Assembly: GCA_030644725.1 (NCBI GenBank)
Contig: CP130629.1
Location: 2,210,795-2,274,794, forward strand
DNA from: Candidatus Electrothrix communis
GTDB lineage: Bacteria; Desulfobacterota; Desulfobulbia; Desulfobulbales; Desulfobulbaceae
Direction: 5' to 3'
DNA: 64,000 bases
Shown: piece after piece, positions 8,453-17,407 of the stretch
Position numbering within the stretch: the stretch's first letter is position 1
Layout of the letters: every line of letters starts with the position of its first letter
The notes under the pieces: model-generated
Databases searched by the model: none
Seen by the model: only the letters and a program-made list of their open reading frames with translations
Told to the model about the DNA's origin: nothing
Program-made: the position numbers and the translations under genes

Positions 8453-9397
8453 ATGGAATACTATAAAATTCTCGGTGTTGAAAAAACAGCATCCGCAGCT
8501 GAAATAAAAAAATCCTACCGTAAACTGGCCTTGAAATATCATCCGGACAAAAACCCGGACAACAAGGAGGCCGAGGATAAATTCAAGCAAATCAGCGAGG
8601 CCTATGCTGTTCTTTCTGACGAAAAGAAACGACAGGAATACGACACCTACGGATCAGCCGGATTTCAGCAGCGTTATTCCCAGGAAGACATCTTCCGTGG
8701 GTTTGATATCAATGATATTTTTAATCAGTTCAGCGGGAGAGGAGGAGGCCGGTCCTCCTTCCGCTTCAGTAATCAGGGCGGCGGTGGCGGCAATCCCTTT
8801 GACTTTTTCAGTCAGGCTGCCGGAGGAGCTCAGGGCGGTGGATGCGGTGGCGGCGGATGCCGTCCCCAGCCAGTCAAAGGTCAGGACCAAACCTATGAAC
8901 TGGCTATCACCCTTGAGGATGTTCTCAACGGCGGAGAAAAAAATATCAGCCTGCGCCGGGATGGCGGCAACCAGAATATTGCGGTCAAAATCCCCAAAGG
9001 GATTGAATCCGGGAAACGCCTGCGCCTGTCCGGCAAAGGAGCGCCCTCTCCTTCTGGAGGACCTCCTGGTGACCTCTATCTCAAAGTGACTGTTCAGCCC
9101 CACGGAAGTTTCACCCGTGACGGCGACAATCTGATCACAGAAAAGAAAGTGCCTTTCAGCCAGGCCTGTTTGGGTACGGCAGTAGAAATCTCCTCGCTGG
9201 ACGGACGAAAATTCAAGCTGAAGGTACCTGCCGGGGTGCAGCAGGAAGCCAAACTGCGTATCAAGGGGCATGGCCTGCCGTCGGGTCCCATAGGGGCCCC
9301 GGGAGACATCTATGTTAAAATCTTTGTCGAGATCCCCAAGCAGTTGACCGAGGAGCAGGAAGAAGCTATCAAAAAGCTTGCTGAATTAGGATTATAA
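8453..9397 (+). CDS. DnaJ-class co-chaperone without zinc finger (type B, CbpA-like)
   Basis: 314 residues. The J domain at 1-70 has the HPD motif at 30-32, which stimulates DnaK ATP hydrolysis. A G/F-rich region follows (about 80-140) and includes GGGCGGGGC, a short Cys-Gly run too small for the four-motif DnaJ zinc finger. Two C-terminal substrate-binding barrels span about 145-300 ([38 protein letters not shown]), with a terminal dimerisation segment. Lack of the Cys-rich domain makes it CbpA-like rather than canonical DnaJ. wecB follows 28 bases later on the same strand. Confidence 0.9.
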   Translation: MEYYKILGVEKTASAAEIKKSYRKLALKYHPDKNPDNKEAEDKFKQISEAYAVLSDEKKRQEYDTYGSAGFQQRYSQEDIFRGFDINDIFNQFSGRGGGRSSFRFSNQGGGGGNPFDFFSQAAGGAQGGGCGGGGCRPQPVKGQDQTYELAITLEDVLNGGEKNISLRRDGGNQNIAVKIPKGIESGKRLRLSGKGAPSPSGGPPGDLYLKVTVQPHGSFTRDGDNLITEKKVPFSQACLGTAVEISSLDGRKFKLKVPAGVQQEAKLRIKGHGLPSGPIGAPGDIYVKIFVEIPKQLTEEQEEAIKKLAELGL

Positions 9398-9428
9398 TTA
9401 AAACCTTGCGATTACAGACTGACACGTG

Positions 9429-10580
9429 ATGAAGGTCCTTACCATCTTTGGAACCAGACCGGAGGCCATCAAAATGGCCCCGGTCATCCACGCCCTTGCT
9501 GCTGTGCCTGAATTTACGGTCAAGGTCTGCGTCACGGCCCAACATCGTCAGATGCTGGACCAGGTACTGGAGCTTTTTTCCATCAGGACGGACTATGATC
9601 TCGACGTCATGCAGGATAATCAGGATCTCTTCAATCTGAGCTCGCGGATTCTTATCGGCTTACGCGAAGTCCTGCAACGGGAAAAACCGGATTTTGTTCT
9701 TGTCCAGGGAGACACTACCACCTGCTTTATCGGCAGCTTGGCCGCTTTTTATCTCCGAATCCCTGTCGGTCATATAGAGGCAGGCCTGCGCACAGCTGAT
9801 ATTTATGCCCCGTTCCCGGAAGAGGCTAATCGGGCCATGACCTCGCGACTGGCAGCGCTCCATTTCGCTCCCACAGAACAGTCCTGCCACAACCTGTATA
9901 ATGAGGGCATTGCAAAAGACACTGTCCACCTGACCGGTAATACCGTCATCGACGCTCTGCTCTGGGTAAGGCAGCAAACAGGCACGGAAATCAACCCTGA
10001 ACCCTTTGGCCCGGCAGGTCCTCTTGTCCAGGCGGGACGGCCTTATGTTCTGATCACCGGTCATCGCCGGGAAAACTTCGGCGACGGTTTTCAAAATATC
10101 TGCGAGGCCATTGCGGTGCTGGCGGATAGGCATCCAAAAATCGGTTTTATTTACCCTGTTCATTTGAACCCCAATGTTCAGCAACCGGTGAATGCCCTGC
10201 TCGGGAAGAAAAAGAATATCCATCTGATCTCACCGCTTGATTACGCTCCCTTTGTCCAGGCAATGGGGCAGGCCCGCCTAATCCTGACCGACTCGGGCGG
10301 AGTACAGGAAGAGGCCCCCTCGCTGGGTAAACCGGTTTTGGTCATGCGGGAGAGCACGGAACGGCCCGAGGCTGTAGAGATGGGCACGGTCCGTCTGGTC
10401 GGAACTAATAAGGAACTGATCATCCGGGAAACAGAACGTCTTCTCACCGATGAAGAGGCCTATCAGAGCATGGCCAGCAAGAGCAATCCCTACGGTGATG
10501 GTCAGGCCGCAGCACGCATTGTACAGGTCCTCAAGACATTTCGAGCAGACCACAGCAGCCACAGCTCTAGCCCTTCCTGA
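9429..10580 (+). CDS. wecB: UDP-N-acetylglucosamine 2-epimerase (non-hydrolysing)
   Basis: 383 residues starting [20 protein letters not shown], the family signature; a GTG one codon upstream is an alternative start. Further motifs are [18 protein letters not shown] and [17 protein letters not shown]. It interconverts UDP-GlcNAc and UDP-ManNAc for surface polysaccharide or enterobacterial-common-antigen-like glycans. No other glycan genes adjoin it here; it probably shares a transcript with the dnaJ-like gene. Confidence 0.93.
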   Translation: MKVLTIFGTRPEAIKMAPVIHALAAVPEFTVKVCVTAQHRQMLDQVLELFSIRTDYDLDVMQDNQDLFNLSSRILIGLREVLQREKPDFVLVQGDTTTCFIGSLAAFYLRIPVGHIEAGLRTADIYAPFPEEANRAMTSRLAALHFAPTEQSCHNLYNEGIAKDTVHLTGNTVIDALLWVRQQTGTEINPEPFGPAGPLVQAGRPYVLITGHRRENFGDGFQNICEAIAVLADRHPKIGFIYPVHLNPNVQQPVNALLGKKKNIHLISPLDYAPFVQAMGQARLILTDSGGVQEEAPSLGKPVLVMRESTERPEAVEMGTVRLVGTNKELIIRETERLLTDEEAYQSMASKSNPYGDGQAAARIVQVLKTFRADHSSHSSSPS

Positions 10581-10602
10581 TGTTCTACATACCAGTTATT
10601 TT

Positions 10603-10632
10603 TCAGGGGACGGTGCATGCACTGTCCCCTGA
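10603..10632. repeat. Perfectly nested hairpin upstream of leuC
   Basis: A 30-base near-perfect inverted repeat: TCAGGGGAC pairs with GTCCCCTGA around a GGTGCATGCACT core that is itself palindromic (TGCATGCA). It lies 22 bases after wecB and about 50 bases before leuC. There is no T-run, so it is not a typical terminator; it may be a dispersed palindromic element or an mRNA-end hairpin. Confidence 0.6.
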
Positions 10633-10683
10633 GCTGTATTTGCACGAGGTGAAAAATTCAACCTTATCCCACGGAGAAAAAGA

Positions 10684-11970
10684 ATGGGACAAACCATAGC
10701 TGAAAAAATTTTCGCAGCCCATCTGCGTGATTCCCCCACACCGGAAAACATGGTCCTTGATATCGATGTGATCATGTGCCATGAAATAACCACCCCCATC
10801 GCCATTATGGATCTGGTGGACAAGGGTATGGACCGGGTGATTGATCCGACCCGAATCAAGGCGGTTATTGATCATGTAACTCCGGCCAAGGATTCCAAGA
10901 CGGCTACCCAGGCCAAGATCATGCGCGAGTGGGCTAGGCGTCATGAGATTAAGGATTTCTTTGACGTGGGCCGCAACGGAGTTTGCCATGCCCTCTTTCC
11001 GGAAAAAGGCTTTATCCGGCCGGGCAACACCGTCATCATGGGTGATTCCCATACCTGTACCCACGGGGCCTTTGGGGCCTTTGCCGCAGGTGTTGGCACC
11101 ACGGATCTGGAGGTCGGGATTCTCAAGGGCGTTTGCGCCTTTCGGAAGCCGAAATCCATGAAGATCGAAGTCACCGGCACCCTGCCCGCTGGTGTGTATG
11201 CCAAGGATGTGATTCTCAAAATCATCAAGCAGCTCACCGTAAACGGGGCTACTGATATGGTTATAGAATTCTGCGGTCCAGCCGTGGAGCAGATGAACAT
11301 GTCCTCCCGGATGACCCTCTGTAATATGTCGGTGGAAGCCGGGGCGACCTCCGGGCTCTGCCTGCCGGATAAGGTGACAGCCGAATACCTCTGGCCCTTT
11401 ATTCAAGAGGATTACGCCTCAATAGAGGCGGCTGTGGAGGATTTCAGCACATGGCATTCTGATCCTGATGCTGAATATGCTAAGACCATGACGCTTGATG
11501 TGTCTGACCTGCGTCCTCAGGTGACCTATGATTATAAGCCGGATAAGGTCAAGGATATTGATGAGCTGGTCGGTACCAAGATTGATCAGGTCTATATCGG
11601 CTCCTGTACCAACGGTCGCATCGAAGATATTCGGGCGGCGGCCTCTATCCTGCGGGGACGCACTGTTGCCGACACGGTACGCGGTATCCTGACTCCGGCC
11701 ACCCCGGCGATTTACTCCCAGGCCCTGGACGAAGGATTGATCAAGATCTTCATGGATGCGGGCTTTTGCGTGCTCAACCCCACCTGCGGTGCCTGCCTCG
11801 GTATGAGCAGCGGCGTGCTGGCTGAGGGCGAATCCTGCGCCTCGACCACCAACCGGAACTTCAACGGGCGTATGGGCAAAGGCGGCATGGTGCATCTAAT
11901 GAGCCCCTTGTCTGCCGCAGCAGCAGCGGTCACCGGAGAGATCACAGATCCTGCCCAGTTTATCAATTAG
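10684..11970 (+). CDS. leuC: 3-isopropylmalate dehydratase large subunit
   Basis: 428 residues, the shorter LeuC/HacA-type length. It isomerises 2- to 3-isopropylmalate in leucine synthesis with a [4Fe-4S] cluster. Cluster cysteines are visible at about 308 (GSCTNGR), 368 and 371 (CGACLG). Substrate-site motifs HEITTP and MGDSHTCTHGAFG are intact. leuD starts 17 bases downstream. Some members of this subgroup act on homoaconitate or methyl-substituted substrates, so leucine synthesis is the likely but not the only possible role; leuA and leuB are absent here. Confidence 0.93.
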   Translation: MGQTIAEKIFAAHLRDSPTPENMVLDIDVIMCHEITTPIAIMDLVDKGMDRVIDPTRIKAVIDHVTPAKDSKTATQAKIMREWARRHEIKDFFDVGRNGVCHALFPEKGFIRPGNTVIMGDSHTCTHGAFGAFAAGVGTTDLEVGILKGVCAFRKPKSMKIEVTGTLPAGVYAKDVILKIIKQLTVNGATDMVIEFCGPAVEQMNMSSRMTLCNMSVEAGATSGLCLPDKVTAEYLWPFIQEDYASIEAAVEDFSTWHSDPDAEYAKTMTLDVSDLRPQVTYDYKPDKVKDIDELVGTKIDQVYIGSCTNGRIEDIRAAASILRGRTVADTVRGILTPATPAIYSQALDEGLIKIFMDAGFCVLNPTCGACLGMSSGVLAEGESCASTTNRNFNGRMGKGGMVHLMSPLSAAAAAVTGEITDPAQFIN

Positions 11971-11987
11971 AAGGAGCAACGAAGGAC

Positions 11988-12521
11988 ATGAAAGAATTCG
12001 GCGGTTCAGCCTTTTTTATAGATAGAGACGATATTAATACGGACGAGATTATTCCGGCCAAATACCTGACTGAGATCACCAAGCGGGCCTTACAGCCTCA
12101 TCTGCTGGAGGATTTGTTCCTTGATGGGAAGGAGTTCGACACCCAGTCAGAGGATTTTCAACAGGCCTCTGTGCTGGTGACCCGGTCCAATTTCGGCTGC
12201 GGTTCCTCCCGCGAGCACGCGGTCTGGGCCTTGGAGGTCAATGACATCAACGTGGTCATCGGTGAAAGCTTTGCCCGTATTTTTCGTCAGAATATGTTCA
12301 ACTGCGGCATCCTGGCGGTGGAGCTTTCCAAAGCGGATATTGATCAGCTTTTCGCCCTTGCTGGCGATGGGATCAAAATTGGCATTGAGCTGGAAAAAGA
12401 TACCATAGTTGCAGAGAACGGTCAGGGGGAGAAGGCGGAGTGCAACTTTTCCATGAATCCCTTTGATAAGGAGCTGGTGGCTGCTGGTGGTTGGCTGGCC
12501 TATGCGGATCAAAAATACTGA
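11988..12521 (+). CDS. leuD: 3-isopropylmalate dehydratase small subunit
   Basis: 177 residues. It is the swivelling domain that completes the LeuC active site: DDINTDEIIPAKYL near the start and NFGCGSSREHAVWAL in the middle are the classic motifs, with GESFARIFRQNMFNCG after them. It is paired with leuC in a two-gene operon closed by a hairpin terminator. Confidence 0.93.
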   Translation: MKEFGGSAFFIDRDDINTDEIIPAKYLTEITKRALQPHLLEDLFLDGKEFDTQSEDFQQASVLVTRSNFGCGSSREHAVWALEVNDINVVIGESFARIFRQNMFNCGILAVELSKADIDQLFALAGDGIKIGIELEKDTIVAENGQGEKAECNFSMNPFDKELVAAGGWLAYADQKY

Positions 12522-12585
12522 GGGCATCTCCAAGAAATAAGATTCTCTTGACACATAGGTCTGCCCCCTACGGGATCCGGCATAT

Positions 12586-12626
12586 AAGCGGAAAAAGAGC
12601 ACCATGCTTTCTTTCCGCTTTTTTAT
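12586..12626 (+). terminator. Terminator of the leuCD operon
   Basis: AAGCGGAAAAAGAGC (12586-12600) pairs with GCTTTCTTTCCGCTT (12606-12620) with one imperfect internal stretch and a 5-base loop, followed by TTTTATT. It lies between the convergent leuD and Rpn genes. Confidence 0.75.
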
Positions 12627-13486
12627 TCTTGCCGTAAGCGTTCAATCTCCTCCTCAGGCAGGCCTGTTTTTCGGGCTATAGTTTTATTATCAAGCACATC
12701 AAGTAAATTTTTCGCAATCTCCAACGCCTTCTTTTTCTCGCCTTTTCTGATACCAACTGTGTACGAAGATTCCAGCATGCTCGCCCGATAATGAAGGTTT
12801 TCCCTGTACTGTTCATAGGCAAGGCGTTCCTGTTCTGGCAATTTGAGGATATCTAGCTCCTGTTTGGCTTTTTTCAGCCCCTTGGCCTTGAATCCCTCTT
12901 TGATCTCCTCATTTTTCAAAAAATAAATCCATTCATCCAGCGAGTCCTTGGCAATATCATTAAACCTGTTCACCTTGATCAGGTAATATTCTGGAAAAAT
13001 TTCGTGGATTTCATCTGTTCCGTAGAGATCACACTGCTCCTCAGAAAGCTGGAGAAGATCTCGGGTATGCAGCCCCTGAAATGATGTTGTTCCTACATAT
13101 ACATAATCATCCCCTTGGCCGAGGTCGAAGTACAGAATATTAACGGAGATGACTTTGACGGTTTTTGAATACGGGTCACTTTCGTGTAGATGTTCGGTGA
13201 TCGCCTTGGATGCTCCGAAAAGAATCCTCTGCAAGTAATCAAATTCACGCTCATACTGAACTTCAATAATGATTATTTCACCATTCCGGTCTTTGACCTT
13301 CAAATCAACCCTATTGAACTTATCGCGCTTATCTTCTTTATTTCCTTCGCTTTCAAGAATTTCCAGGATGCAAACATCCTCTTTCAGTAACTCGCTGAGA
13401 AACCCTTCCAAAATCTCAAAATTGGCCTTGCTTCTCAGGAGCTTTTTCATGGCCCAGTCAAAGCTGATCAACCTTCTTTTTGCCAT
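12623..13486 (-). CDS. Rpn-family recombination-promoting nuclease (PD-(D/E)XK)
   Basis: 287 residues. The N-terminal region MAKRRLISFDWAMKKLLRSK and the core RVDLKVKDRNGEIIIIEVQY (D...E-x-Q) give the PD-(D/E)XK nuclease pattern of the Rpn/PDDEXK_2 group, often annotated as putative transposase. Long charged helices follow (EIKEGFKAKGLKKAKQELDI, then YRENLHYRASMLESSYTVG), ending in a regulatory-looking helix (NKTIARKTGLPEEEIERL). E. coli Rpn proteins cut DNA and promote RecA-independent recombination; recent work links the family to phage defence. Single gene. Confidence 0.8.
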   Translation of the reverse strand: MAKRRLISFDWAMKKLLRSKANFEILEGFLSELLKEDVCILEILESEGNKEDKRDKFNRVDLKVKDRNGEIIIIEVQYEREFDYLQRILFGASKAITEHLHESDPYSKTVKVISVNILYFDLGQGDDYVYVGTTSFQGLHTRDLLQLSEEQCDLYGTDEIHEIFPEYYLIKVNRFNDIAKDSLDEWIYFLKNEEIKEGFKAKGLKKAKQELDILKLPEQERLAYEQYRENLHYRASMLESSYTVGIRKGEKKKALEIAKNLLDVLDNKTIARKTGLPEEEIERLRQE

Positions 13487-13632
13487 ATCCCGATCTCCAT
13501 CATCTATTCGTTACAACTAGAAAATATTTTTTTCAAAATTTTACCACGGCACCTCTACTTGTACCAGTGTGTACTACATCAATTCCCGCACGATTTTTTC
13601 AGTTTTGTTTTCCGGATGTATGTATAGCGCGG

Positions 13633-14091
13633 TTATTCGAGAATCATTATTCTGACTCTACTTTCTTTGATCAATTTTATGGAGCTGGCCGGAATCGCTA
13701 TTTCCATCTCTTCGTTTATCAAAACGACCTTGTCGCCTTTTATAATAACCCTCTTTGATTTTATGGTCTTGCCGCTTTTGAGCTGAATCACATATTCAAA
13801 GGAATCTTTTTTCTTTCGTACCGAGATCTTTTGTTTCGGAGCTACCGGTTCCTTCCTTGGCTTCTCAGTTTCTTTGATGGCCCGTTTCATTTCTCTTGGA
13901 ATGTACTTAGGCATCCATTGGGTATGATCTTGAACGTCTTCTTTTTCTGCTCTTTTCTTTGGAGTATATATTTTTTTCTTCTTGCCGAAATCGTGTTGAA
14001 CCTCCCTTCTCCCCTTTAAATCTTTGAGAATAACTTTTGTTATCTTCGATAGATCTTTTTCGTCCTCCGGGTTCTGCCTTTCTCTCGCCAT
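13633..14091 (-). CDS. Hypothetical basic protein
   Basis: 152 residues, not recognised. The N-terminal 100 residues are very Lys/Arg/Glu-rich and look disordered (KKKKIYTPKKRAEKE). The last 50 look like a small beta domain (FEYVIQLKSGKTIKSKRVII, then NEEMEIAIPASSIKLIKES). The layout suggests an RNA- or DNA-associated protein, but no family is evident. It lies alone between the Rpn gene and fbp on the minus strand; reading frame and codon use look normal. Confidence 0.55.
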   Translation of the reverse strand: MARERQNPEDEKDLSKITKVILKDLKGRREVQHDFGKKKKIYTPKKRAEKEDVQDHTQWMPKYIPREMKRAIKETEKPRKEPVAPKQKISVRKKKDSFEYVIQLKSGKTIKSKRVIIKGDKVVLINEEMEIAIPASSIKLIKESRVRIMILE

Positions 14092-14313
14092 CCCCGCATC
14101 TCCCTATTTTCGCAACTTTGAAAATTGAAATCTCACGCCCTTCGGCTTCACTTTTTCTTTGCGTCCACTTCCTAGGTACAGAGCTAGAGAACTCTTCCAT
14201 CCCATATTGCGCTTTTTGAGTGTCTTGAAAGAGCTGCCCTGAACCTCAAGAACAGCCCTTATCGTATCCACGCAGAGAAGGCAGCAAAAAAGAAAGGATT
14301 GACAATCAACCTA

Positions 14314-15333
14314 TCAGCCCTTCTTAAAATACTCCTCCGCCAAAGCAACCTCATCACGAGACCCGATAACCAAGGCCACCCGCTGGTGCAAATCTTTCGG
14401 CTCAATATCCAGGATACGGCGTCCGTCATCGGTAATGGCCATGCCCCCGGCCTCTTCCGCAATCATGGCAAGCGGGGCAGCCTCGTAGAGCAGGCGGAGC
14501 TTACCATCTGGTTTATCCGTACTCTTTTTATCCCGAGGATAAAGAAAAACACCGCCTTGGATCAGATTCCGATGAAAATCCGCCACCAGCGAACCTATAT
14601 AGCGCAGGCTATAGGAACGCTCGCCCTGCTCATCCATCTCTTTCAGTTTGTCGATGTAGGCAGTAGTGTCATCATGCCAATACCGTGAGTAGGCCTCATT
14701 AATGCTGTAATACTTTGCCTTCTCAGGAATAGTGATATCTGGATGGGAGAGAAAAAACTCACCCACGCTGGGATCAAGGGTAAAGCCATGCACCCCGTCA
14801 CCATGACCGGTGGTATAGACCAAGACCGTGCTGGAGCCGTAGATGATATACCCAGCTGCCACCTGCTCACTTCCCTTTTGCAGCAGATCAGACATCTCAC
14901 CCTGTTTGCCTTCACTTTTCCGGCGATGGACAGAGAAGATCGTGCCGATACTGACATTGACATCAATATTGGAAGAACCGTCCAGAGGGTCAAAGGCCAG
15001 GGTGTACTTGCCCTCGTAACCATCCAGGACTGGAATCACCCCGTCATCCTCTTCCGAGCCCATAATGCAGACATAACCGCATTGCTCCATCCGTCGTTTG
15101 AGGGTCCGGTTGGCGAAGTCATCAAGCTTCTGCACCTCCTCACCCTGCACATTGGTCTTGCCCGACTGCCCCAAAATACCAGCAAGACCGGCCATATTGA
15201 CCTCGGCACTGATGATCTTTGCTGCCACGATCAGTTCATTAAGCAGGCCAGTGAGTTCCCCTGTTGCCTCTGGGTGCATCTGCTGGCTGTCCATGAGCTG
15301 CCTGCTGACTGTAATACCTTTTCTTTTCGGCAT
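14314..15333 (-). CDS. fbp: Class I fructose-1,6-bisphosphatase
   Basis: 339 residues, standard for the family. It hydrolyses fructose-1,6-bisphosphate to fructose-6-phosphate in gluconeogenesis. Motifs: MGSEEDDG (metal site), FDPLDGSSNIDVNVSIGTIF (signature), RYIGSLVADFHRNLIQGG and KLRLLYEAAPLAMIAEEAGG (substrate site). The start MPKRKGITVSRQLMDSQQ is family-like. Single gene. Confidence 0.95.
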   Translation of the reverse strand: MPKRKGITVSRQLMDSQQMHPEATGELTGLLNELIVAAKIISAEVNMAGLAGILGQSGKTNVQGEEVQKLDDFANRTLKRRMEQCGYVCIMGSEEDDGVIPVLDGYEGKYTLAFDPLDGSSNIDVNVSIGTIFSVHRRKSEGKQGEMSDLLQKGSEQVAAGYIIYGSSTVLVYTTGHGDGVHGFTLDPSVGEFFLSHPDITIPEKAKYYSINEAYSRYWHDDTTAYIDKLKEMDEQGERSYSLRYIGSLVADFHRNLIQGGVFLYPRDKKSTDKPDGKLRLLYEAAPLAMIAEEAGGMAITDDGRRILDIEPKDLHQRVALVIGSRDEVALAEEYFKKG

Positions 15334-15450
15334 CTATATCTCCGTTAGAGTGTCTCTGTATGTTGTAATTTTTAATTTGTTGCGAGCCTCGCAGCTCGTC
15401 CGACAGGATGCAAGAAGAAATACCTCCCCCCTCTTAACCGGGTGCCGTAG

Positions 15451-15514
15451 GGGCGAACCCCTGTGTTCGCCCGGACCATTCTCTGCGGTAGGGCACAGCA
15501 CGCCGTGCCCCTAC
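15451..15514. repeat. Pair of dispersed-type hairpins between fbp and pepA
   Basis: Two adjoining palindromes: GGGCGAAC (15451-15458) with GTTCGCCC (15465-15472), and an inverted repeat spanning 15488-15514 with GTAGGG and CCCTAC ends. The same word set (GTAGGGGCGAAC-CCTGTGTTCGCCC) recurs in altered form at 17332-17405 and 45830-45848, so this looks like a dispersed REP/MITE-like family. Confidence 0.6.
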
Positions 15515-15521
15515 AGCCCAA

Positions 15522-17060
15522 TCACCCTTCCTTCTTCTTCCCCTGCCAATGCCGGACAAGATCCACTAGAGTACGCACAGCGATCCCGGACGGTCCCTTG
15601 GGAATATAGCTTTTCTCGGTAAAATTCCAGGCTGTTCCGGCAATGTCAAGATGGGCCCAAGGCGTATCCCCGACAAACTCCTGAAGATAGGCCGCAGCAG
15701 TGATGCTCCCTGCTCCCCTACCCCCGGTATTTTTGATGTCCGCCACCTGGGATTTAATCTGCTCGGAATATTCAGGCCCTAGGGGCAAACGCCAGAGGGG
15801 CTCCCCGGCCCGATCTCCGGCAGCCAGCAGCTGATCCGCCAAGCTATCATCCGTAGCCAGCAACCCGGTGCGATGATGGCCCAAGCCAATAATAACCGCC
15901 CCTGTCAGGGTTGCCAGATCAATCACCGCATCCGGTGCATATTGCTCAATGCCGTAAGCCAGGGCATCGGCCAGAATCAGACGGCCTTCGGCATCGGTAT
16001 TAATAATTTCCGAGGTCTTGCCGTTATAATGGGTGATGATATCACCCGGCTTGAGAGCCGTGGAGGCAGGTAAATTTTCCGTGGACGGCACCAAGGCCAC
16101 CACATTGATGCCTTTGGGGCGCTCCTGGGCAATGGCCTGCATGGCACAAATAACCGCAGCACCGCCACACATATCGTACTTCATATCCTGCATTCCCAGA
16201 CCCGGCTTGAGACTGATACCGCCTGAATCAAAGGTCAGCCCCTTACCCACCAGCATCAGGGTCGGATCTGTTTTCTTGCTCCCACCCTCATATTTCAGAA
16301 TCACCAGCTTGGGTGGCAGAGCAGAGCCCTGATTCACGCCCAGGATACCGCCCATGCCCAGTTTTTTCATGGCAGCTTTTTCAATAATCTCGCAGGAGAG
16401 CTTATGCTTGCGCGCGAGTCGCCGGGCAAATTCAGCAAATTTCGAAGGCGGCCAACCGTTGCCCGGTTCATTGGCCATATCTCTGGCCCGACAGGCAGCA
16501 GTGGCGGCCTTCTTGCCCAGGCTCATGCCCGCTTGTACCGCCTTGGAGTTCAGCGTACCGACCTGAAGGGAAAAGGCTTCTATCTCGACTTGTTCATCCT
16601 GGTCTTCTTGTTTGCTCTTGTACTTATCAAACCGATAACTGCCAAGAATCAGGCCCTCGGTCAGGCATTCCGCGACCTCGCTATCCTCCAACCCGGTTTT
16701 TTCCGGCAGGACAGCCATCAAGCTCTTGACCTTCAGGCCTGCTGCCTGCTGGACAGCTGTTCCGGCAGCCAATCGGATCTGCTCACGCAGGACGTTTTTA
16801 TCGCTCTCATCAGCCGCCTTTCCTAAACCAACCGCCAGCACCCGGTAGGCCGCAGGATTCCTTGCTGCTGCTGAGGGATAAAACAAAAAGACCTGCCCCT
16901 TCTTTCCTGTGAAATCACCACTCTTCCAGGCATGTTTCAACTCTCTGCGCACGGCCTTGGACGGGCATGGTACGATCTTGCTCTCGATTTCTCGAATAAA
17001 ATAGACCAGCAGATCTCCGCTGAACATCTCTGGTTCTTTCTGATTCAGCTCAAATATCAT
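15522..17060 (-). CDS. pepA: Leucyl aminopeptidase (M17)
   Basis: 512 residues. The C-terminal catalytic half contains LVGKGLTFDSGGISLKPG and the family signature NTDAEGRLILADAL, which supply the Zn/Mn ligands and catalytic Lys and Arg. The N-terminal half (about 1-165) is the macro-like regulatory domain. It releases N-terminal residues from peptides as a cytosolic hexamer; E. coli PepA also binds DNA in Xer recombination. Single gene. Confidence 0.95.
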   Translation of the reverse strand: MIFELNQKEPEMFSGDLLVYFIREIESKIVPCPSKAVRRELKHAWKSGDFTGKKGQVFLFYPSAAARNPAAYRVLAVGLGKAADESDKNVLREQIRLAAGTAVQQAAGLKVKSLMAVLPEKTGLEDSEVAECLTEGLILGSYRFDKYKSKQEDQDEQVEIEAFSLQVGTLNSKAVQAGMSLGKKAATAACRARDMANEPGNGWPPSKFAEFARRLARKHKLSCEIIEKAAMKKLGMGGILGVNQGSALPPKLVILKYEGGSKKTDPTLMLVGKGLTFDSGGISLKPGLGMQDMKYDMCGGAAVICAMQAIAQERPKGINVVALVPSTENLPASTALKPGDIITHYNGKTSEIINTDAEGRLILADALAYGIEQYAPDAVIDLATLTGAVIIGLGHHRTGLLATDDSLADQLLAAGDRAGEPLWRLPLGPEYSEQIKSQVADIKNTGGRGAGSITAAAYLQEFVGDTPWAHLDIAGTAWNFTEKSYIPKGPSGIAVRTLVDLVRHWQGKKKEG

Positions 17061-17331
17061 ATATTCCCCTTTGTTTTATATCAATAAATGACAGGAGCTC
17101 TCTTTCTAGCACAGCACCGCCCCTGTTTTCCAGTGTTTTTTCCGCTAATGGAGAACTCACAGGCCTACTCTTGCTCTGGGAGCAGAAAATCGGTTGACGG
17201 TATCCTTATCCGCACGTAACATATTACCTCATAATGCCTGTATTCGTATAATAAGTGCAAGCGCCCCGGTCGAGAATAATTTCGAGAACAACTTCTGTTA
17301 AGAAATTTAACAAGAAATATCCTACCCATCA

Positions 17332-17405
17332 TGCCGGGTGCCGTCGGGGACTACACCCTGTGTTCGCCCTTGTATACCGGGCAGGCACAGGGACCTGCCC
17401 CTACA
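17332..17405. repeat. Dispersed-type repeat ahead of the TolC-like gene
   Basis: It contains CCGGGTGCCGTCGGGG and CCCTGTGTTCGCCC, shared with the 15440-15472 repeat, and the hairpin GGGCAGG (17379-17385) with CCTGCCC (17394-17400). Translating through it would extend the following gene by about 50 unlikely residues, so the gene start is set after it. Confidence 0.5.
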
Positions 17406-17407
17406 AT

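Noticed and set aside
8860-8900. Zinc-finger domain in the DnaJ-like protein
   Set aside because: Only a short GGGCGGGGC run is present, not the four CxxCxGxG motifs of type A DnaJ.
10603-11406. A 267-codon open frame on the minus strand opposite leuC
   Set aside because: Antisense to an unmistakable LeuC; no homology or ribosome-binding site.
17255-17407. N-terminal extension of the TolC-like gene
   Set aside because: The extra frame translates a dispersed repeat and gives no signal peptide, so the later start was used.
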